From the NCBI GenBank assembly GCA_934098555.1, contig CAKOOQ010000001.1:1-64000 (forward strand): a stretch of 64,000 nt of DNA, in the 5' to 3' direction. Under the pieces are notes generated by a model. It saw nothing but the letters and a program-made list of their open reading frames with translations. It had not been told where the DNA came from and did no database searches. How positions within the stretch are numbered: the first letter of the stretch is position 1; each line of letters begins with the position of its first letter. The translations under genes and the position numbers were made by a program. Of this stretch, positions 60,716 to 64,000 are shown piece after piece. Source of the stretch: an uncultured Bacilli bacterium. GTDB lineage: Bacteria; Bacillota_I; Bacilli_A; RF39; UBA660.

Positions 60716-61432
60716 TTAGTTTTTTAATGCATATAATTTCTTAACTTCTTTAATGCTTAGTTTACGACATTCTCCTGGCTTTAAACCCTCTAAAGTTAAA
60801 AAGGCATAGGTTTCTCTTTTAAGACGAATCACTTCGTGATGAAAGGAAGAAAATATTTTTTTAACAATATGGTTTCGTCCTTCTATAATACCAATTAAAA
60901 CCGTGGTAGTATTACCTTCTTTATTTACTTTTTTAATTTTTAAGTAAGTAGGAATTACTTTTCTTCCTTCTATAACAATACCTTTTTTTAACTTCATAAA
61001 TTCTTGAGGTGTTAAAAGACCTTCTATTTTAGCTAAATAAATTTTTTCGACTTCATGAGAAGGATGAGTTAAAATATTAGTAAGTTCACCATCATTTGTT
61101 AATAATAATAAACCTGTTGTATTATAGTCTAGTCTTCCCACTGGGTAAATACGACCTTTTGAGGGAACTAAAGAAACCACCGTTGTTCTATCTTTTTCAT
61201 CTTTTACACTCGAAACTGTTTTTTCTGGTTTATATAAAAGATAATATTCTTTTTCTTCTTTGGCACTTAATATTTGTCCATCCACTTCAATTTCATCTTC
61301 ATAAGAAACTTTTGTTCCCAGTTCGGTTACTTTTTCATTATTGACATAAACTTTACCCGATGTGATATAATCTTCGGCTTTTCTTCTTGAACAAAAGCCA
61401 CTACTGGCGATGACTTTCTGTAATCTTTCCAT
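60716..61432 (-). CDS. rluB: 23S rRNA pseudouridine synthase (RluB-like)
   Basis: About 238 residues: an S4 domain (RLQKVIASSGFCSRRKAEDYITSGKVYVNNEKV) followed by the RsuA/RluB catalytic domain with GRLDYNTTGLLLLTNDGEL, where the Asp attacks uridine. It isomerises uridine in helix 89 of 23S rRNA. ATG 61432 follows GAGGA; an ATG six codons upstream has no site. It overlaps the upstream pseudouridine synthase gene by 32 bases. Confidence 0.92.
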   Translation of the reverse strand: MERLQKVIASSGFCSRRKAEDYITSGKVYVNNEKVTELGTKVSYEDEIEVDGQILSAKEEKEYYLLYKPEKTVSSVKDEKDRTTVVSLVPSKGRIYPVGRLDYNTTGLLLLTNDGELTNILTHPSHEVEKIYLAKIEGLLTPQEFMKLKKGIVIEGRKVIPTYLKIKKVNKEGNTTTVLIGIIEGRNHIVKKIFSSFHHEVIRLKRETYAFLTLEGLKPGECRKLSIKEVKKLYALKN

Positions 61433-62096
61433 TTTTTTCCTCACTTTCAAACATTTTCATAAATTCTTTAGGCACTTTACATTCGATAACAAGAGGGTCT
61501 TTTTGATAAGGGACTTTTAAAGTTAAATGATAGGCATGAAGACCAAGTCTTCCTAAAGGATTACTTTTAGCCTTATATTTTTTGTCTCCAATAATAGGAT
61601 GCCCATATTCTTTTAAAGAAACTCGTATTTGGTGCTTACGACCCGTAAAAATCTCAATATCTAAAAGAGAATAGGCTCTTTTATGATAAATAGTTTCAAA
61701 CTTTGTGATGGCAAGTTTTCCCTCTTCTTTACGGGTAACATGCACATTTAAAAATTTATCTTCCTGTAAATAATACTGTAAAGTTTTACCTTTGTCTTTC
61801 ACATCTTTTTCAACTACAGCCATGTATTTACGCTTTAAAGCAACCTTATCCCAATTATTCTGTAAATAAGTTTTTAACTCTTCATTTTTAGCAAAAACCA
61901 CAAGACCAGAAGTATCCCTATCTAAGCGATTCACGATAAAGATTTTATTTTTAGGGTATTGTTTTTTAACATATTGGCTAGCCTCATAATAAAGACTACT
62001 TGTTTTGTTCTTTTCCGTTGCAATCGTTAATTGTTTGGCCGGTTTATCAATAATTAACAAATTTTTATCTTCGTATAGAATATGCATCTTTTTCAT
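61401..62096 (-). CDS. RluA/RluD-family pseudouridine synthase
   Basis: 231 residues with the RluA catalytic motif IVNRLDRDTSGLVVFAKN, GRKHQIRVSLKEYGHPIIGDKKY and RLGLHAYHL. It lacks the S4 domain of RluD, as in RluA/YjbO-type enzymes. Target uridine is unknown. It is coupled with the RluB gene downstream and the lytic transglycosylase-like gene upstream (32-base overlaps on both sides). Confidence 0.92.
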   Translation of the reverse strand: MKKMHILYEDKNLLIIDKPAKQLTIATEKNKTSSLYYEASQYVKKQYPKNKIFIVNRLDRDTSGLVVFAKNEELKTYLQNNWDKVALKRKYMAVVEKDVKDKGKTLQYYLQEDKFLNVHVTRKEEGKLAITKFETIYHKRAYSLLDIEIFTGRKHQIRVSLKEYGHPIIGDKKYKAKSNPLGRLGLHAYHLTLKVPYQKDPLVIECKVPKEFMKMFESEEKNGKITESHRQ

Positions 62097-63312
62097 ATGT
62101 ATTTTCTTCTTTCATTTCTTTTAGGTTATAGTGAATTTGACTACCATCTTCAAGCAAAATATTAAATCCATCCATATAATCACTGGCATTAAAATAAGTA
62201 GCTATATGCGGTAAGTATAAACGGTCGCCAGCACTATCAATACCCGTGAATAAAACTTGATATTCCGTATTTTTATTGATTTTACTCGGTCCGGCATTGT
62301 AAGATGCGGCTCCCAGAAATAAATCACCTTGCCGGTTAACAAGATAAGATAAATAAAAGGCAGACAGGCGAATATTATTTTCTATAGCTTTTTCACTTGT
62401 ACCATTTTTAAGGTCGGTGATTTTTAAAATTTCATAACCTTGTTGTTTTAAAGCAATCGCTTTTTGGACTTCTTCTTGTTGTTCTAAAGTGAATTTAGAA
62501 AAATGCCCTAAAGTATCTAAATCCTTTAAAGGATAATTTTGATAAAAATCGCCCAAAATAAATATCTTATCCCAGCCGATACACACGCCATCCTCATAAA
62601 CAGGCGCTTTAAAACCATTCCCACCACAGATAGAATCTGTAAGTTGTCCAGGATTTGGTCTTTCAATATCATCTTCTCTTTCTTGAGAGATTAAAGCTTC
62701 TAAAAAAGAAGCATCCAAGCCATATCTCTGCGCGTATTTTTCGATAAAAGCTCCAAAATATTGATGAGTGACCAGCCTTTTTTCGGATTTATAAGATATA
62801 AAAGGACTTTCTGGTATTTCAACATCTAAAGAAGTGATATCTTCTACAGGTATTTCTTCTACAGGAGCTTCCGTCGTTACATCCAAAGAAGAATATCCAT
62901 CTGTTTCTACCATTGTCTCAATAGGTATTTGAGAACCTGTTTCTGTTTCAATAATAACGGGAGAATCTTTTCTACCTCTAAAATTAGATACGGCCTTAAG
63001 AGCTGCCAGCGTTAATACGGTTAAAAGAATATACTTCCTAAACCTTTTTCTTTTTTGCTGGGCAACTATCTTTTTATTTCTAATCCTTTCTCTTTCAAAT
63101 AGATCAATCACGTAACCATTACGATATTCCCAAAGATGAAAACCACCATAAAACCCATATGCAAAATGTCGTCCTTTATATAAAATGGTTCTACGGTTCT
63201 TATCCATGTGAACCTCATTTTCGTTAATAGGACCAATGAAGTGTGCTAAAGAGGCTAAAACTTCTCTATCAAGGGAAGTGAATTTTTGCTCTGGCATCAT
63301 CTTAATCACCAT
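62065..63312 (-). CDS. Membrane-anchored lytic-transglycosylase-like protein
   Basis: 415 residues: a cytosolic domain of about 100 residues, one membrane helix (YILLTVLTLAALKAV), an S/T/E/P-rich linker, then an SLT-type domain from about 200 (YAQRYGLDASFLEALISQERED, with the catalytic Glu in QERE; GAASYNAGP). Such domains cleave or bind peptidoglycan glycan strands. The SLT motif ESxG is not exact, so activity is uncertain. Start codon is uncertain: ATGs at 63300/63297 just after the upstream stop are alternatives. Confidence 0.72.
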   Translation of the reverse strand: MVIKMMPEQKFTSLDREVLASLAHFIGPINENEVHMDKNRRTILYKGRHFAYGFYGGFHLWEYRNGYVIDLFERERIRNKKIVAQQKRKRFRKYILLTVLTLAALKAVSNFRGRKDSPVIIETETGSQIPIETMVETDGYSSLDVTTEAPVEEIPVEDITSLDVEIPESPFISYKSEKRLVTHQYFGAFIEKYAQRYGLDASFLEALISQEREDDIERPNPGQLTDSICGGNGFKAPVYEDGVCIGWDKIFILGDFYQNYPLKDLDTLGHFSKFTLEQQEEVQKAIALKQQGYEILKITDLKNGTSEKAIENNIRLSAFYLSYLVNRQGDLFLGAASYNAGPSKINKNTEYQVLFTGIDSAGDRLYLPHIATYFNASDYMDGFNILLEDGSQIHYNLKEMKEENTYEKDAYSIRR

Positions 63313-63544
63313 AATCTTCTAAAAAATTCTTTATTTCATTAAGTTCTTCTTCATCAACGATATCGAAAAGTTCGCCTTCTTCACCTGTTGGGTCAAAACT
63401 TGAAACATAAATTTCATCATTATTTTCATCCGTTTCATAAATCACATAATGTTTTTTTCTAATTTCTGAAAACATTGTCGTAATAATATGACAAGTAATT
63501 GTTTTACCATCTTCATCTAAATAAAATGTATCTTTATTTTCCAT
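63302..63544 (-). CDS. DUF1292-type small protein
   Basis: 80 residues, acidic, matching the DUF1292 pattern (FYLDEDGKTITCHIITTMF...HYVIYETDENNDEIYVSSFDPTGEEGELFDIVDEEELNEI). DUF1292 proteins are widespread in Bacillota and have no known function. It overlaps the methionine gamma-lyase-family gene upstream by 11 bases and the transglycosylase-like gene downstream by 11 bases. Confidence 0.88.
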   Translation of the reverse strand: MENKDTFYLDEDGKTITCHIITTMFSEIRKKHYVIYETDENNDEIYVSSFDPTGEEGELFDIVDEEELNEIKNFLEDYGD

Positions 63545-64000
63545 CTGAAATCCTCTTTTCTATTATTTTATTTACGGCTTTTAAAATACTCAATTTCGCG
63601 GTTTGATAGGTAAGGCCTCCTTGTAAGTAAGCATAATAAGGAGGTCTTATAGGCCCGTCACAAGAAATCTCAATACTAGAGCCTTGCGTAAAAGCACCTG
63701 CCGCCATGATAATTTGATCATCATATCCCGGCATATCTACTGGGGTAGGACGTGCAAATGAATCAACGGGACTTCCTTCTTGTATGCCTTCACAAAAAGA
63801 AATTAAATTTTCTTTTGTTTCTAAGGCCACCGTTAAAACAATATCATTTTTGACTTCTTTAGCCATAGGGTCCGTTTTAAAGCCTAACTTTTCTAGCATC
63901 AAAGCAGCCAAAGTATTTACTTTTAAAGCACTTGCCACCACCGAAGGAGCCATAAATAAGCCTTGTAAAAAACTTTTATTTGCCCCAAGGCTTGGTCCAA
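63534..64000 (-). CDS. Methionine gamma-lyase / aluminium-resistance (YnbB-like) protein, C-terminus
   Basis: This gene runs off the right edge of the window. In-frame DNA from 64000 encodes GPSLGANKSFLQGLFMAPSVV, then GFKTDP, EGSPVDSFARPTPVDMPGYDDQIIMAAGAFTQGSSIEISCDGPIRPPYYAYLQGGLTY. These residues match the C-terminal part of the methionine gamma-lyase-like, PLP-dependent aluminium-resistance family. The ATG seen at 63953 is internal. The PLP lysine lies upstream, outside the window. Confidence 0.9.
   Translation of the reverse strand, partial: GPSLGANKSFLQGLFMAPSVVASALKVNTLAALMLEKLGFKTDPMAKEVKNDIVLTVALETKENLISFCEGIQEGSPVDSFARPTPVDMPGYDDQIIMAAGAFTQGSSIEISCDGPIRPPYYAYLQGGLTYQTAKLSILKAVNKIIEKRISDGK

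Overview
The window is AT-rich, low-GC Gram-positive (Bacillota/Bacilli-type) chromosomal DNA. TGA is a normal stop (for example at 28271-28273), so this is not the Mycoplasma genetic code. UvrA, Lgt, a YtxH protein, a small alarmone synthetase, YutD, a YunB-like protein and DltA/DltC-like proteins fit an uncultured, probably gut-associated Bacilli lineage near the Mollicutes/RF39/Erysipelotrichales branch. The placement is inferred from gene content and base composition, not from a marker phylogeny.

Layout. 1-2.1 kb: a 69-aa MutS-domain-I-like orphan and the first of two large surface proteins with a GC-rich variable 3' cassette. 2.1-5.8 kb: lgt and uvrA. 5.9-9.1 kb: an accessory patch with an AbiE-type toxin-antitoxin operon and its operator, an Rpn/PDDEXK_2 nuclease copy without its 5' end, and a collapsed second abiE copy joined to a copied tail of the SDR gene found 10 kb away. 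9.1-14.2 kb: a PrsW-like protease, then a carrier-protein module (DltC-like carrier, DltA-like ligase, VanW protein) divergent from a phosphopantetheinyl transferase and a GH3 glycosidase. 14.3-20 kb: an Rpn relic, a repeat-bearing surface protein, an O-antigen-ligase-like protein, an SDR and a hydrolase. 20-30.9 kb: CBS-type pyrophosphatase, DUF2130, DUF2441-like protein divergent from an ART-like protein, hemolysin III, polysaccharide deacetylase, an amino-acid dehydrogenase-like protein, a Clp-D1-type ATPase and a HAAS membrane protein. 31-40.8 kb: ABC exporter, Nudix, a metal P-type ATPase with its ArsR/CadC regulator and operators, and an MMPL transporter fused to a YhgE-like domain with a divergent TetR. 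40.8-52.4 kb: a nonsense-mutated Rpn copy, zinc-ribbon membrane proteins, alarmone synthetase, YtxH, CmpB-type permease, GNAT, ATP-grasp plus alanine-racemase pair, TspO and a SWIM-SNF2 helicase. 52.5-53.0 kb: five tRNA genes in one operon (Leu, Ser, initiator Met, Asp, Phe). 53-64 kb: S1 and NifU proteins, several unknowns, the second variable-cassette protein, YutD/YunB, ferredoxin, two pseudouridine synthases, a lytic-transglycosylase-like protein and the C-terminus of a methionine gamma-lyase-family protein.

Most notable observation: the two large surface proteins (566-2050 and 55900-57528), more than 50 kb apart, end in a C-type-lectin-like tail whose DNA is visibly GC-rich and diversified. 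First and second codon positions differ while third positions are mostly kept. The homologous unit runs past the stop codon into shared non-coding DNA. This matches variable regions of a diversity-generating retroelement, but no reverse transcriptase or template repeat lies in this window. Other points worth following are the DltA/DltC/PPTase/VanW module with no DltB or DltD nearby, the ATP-grasp plus racemase pair, the ART-like gene, and three Rpn relics in different stages of decay, two of them next to an 18-bp motif that recurs a third time at 31.1 kb.
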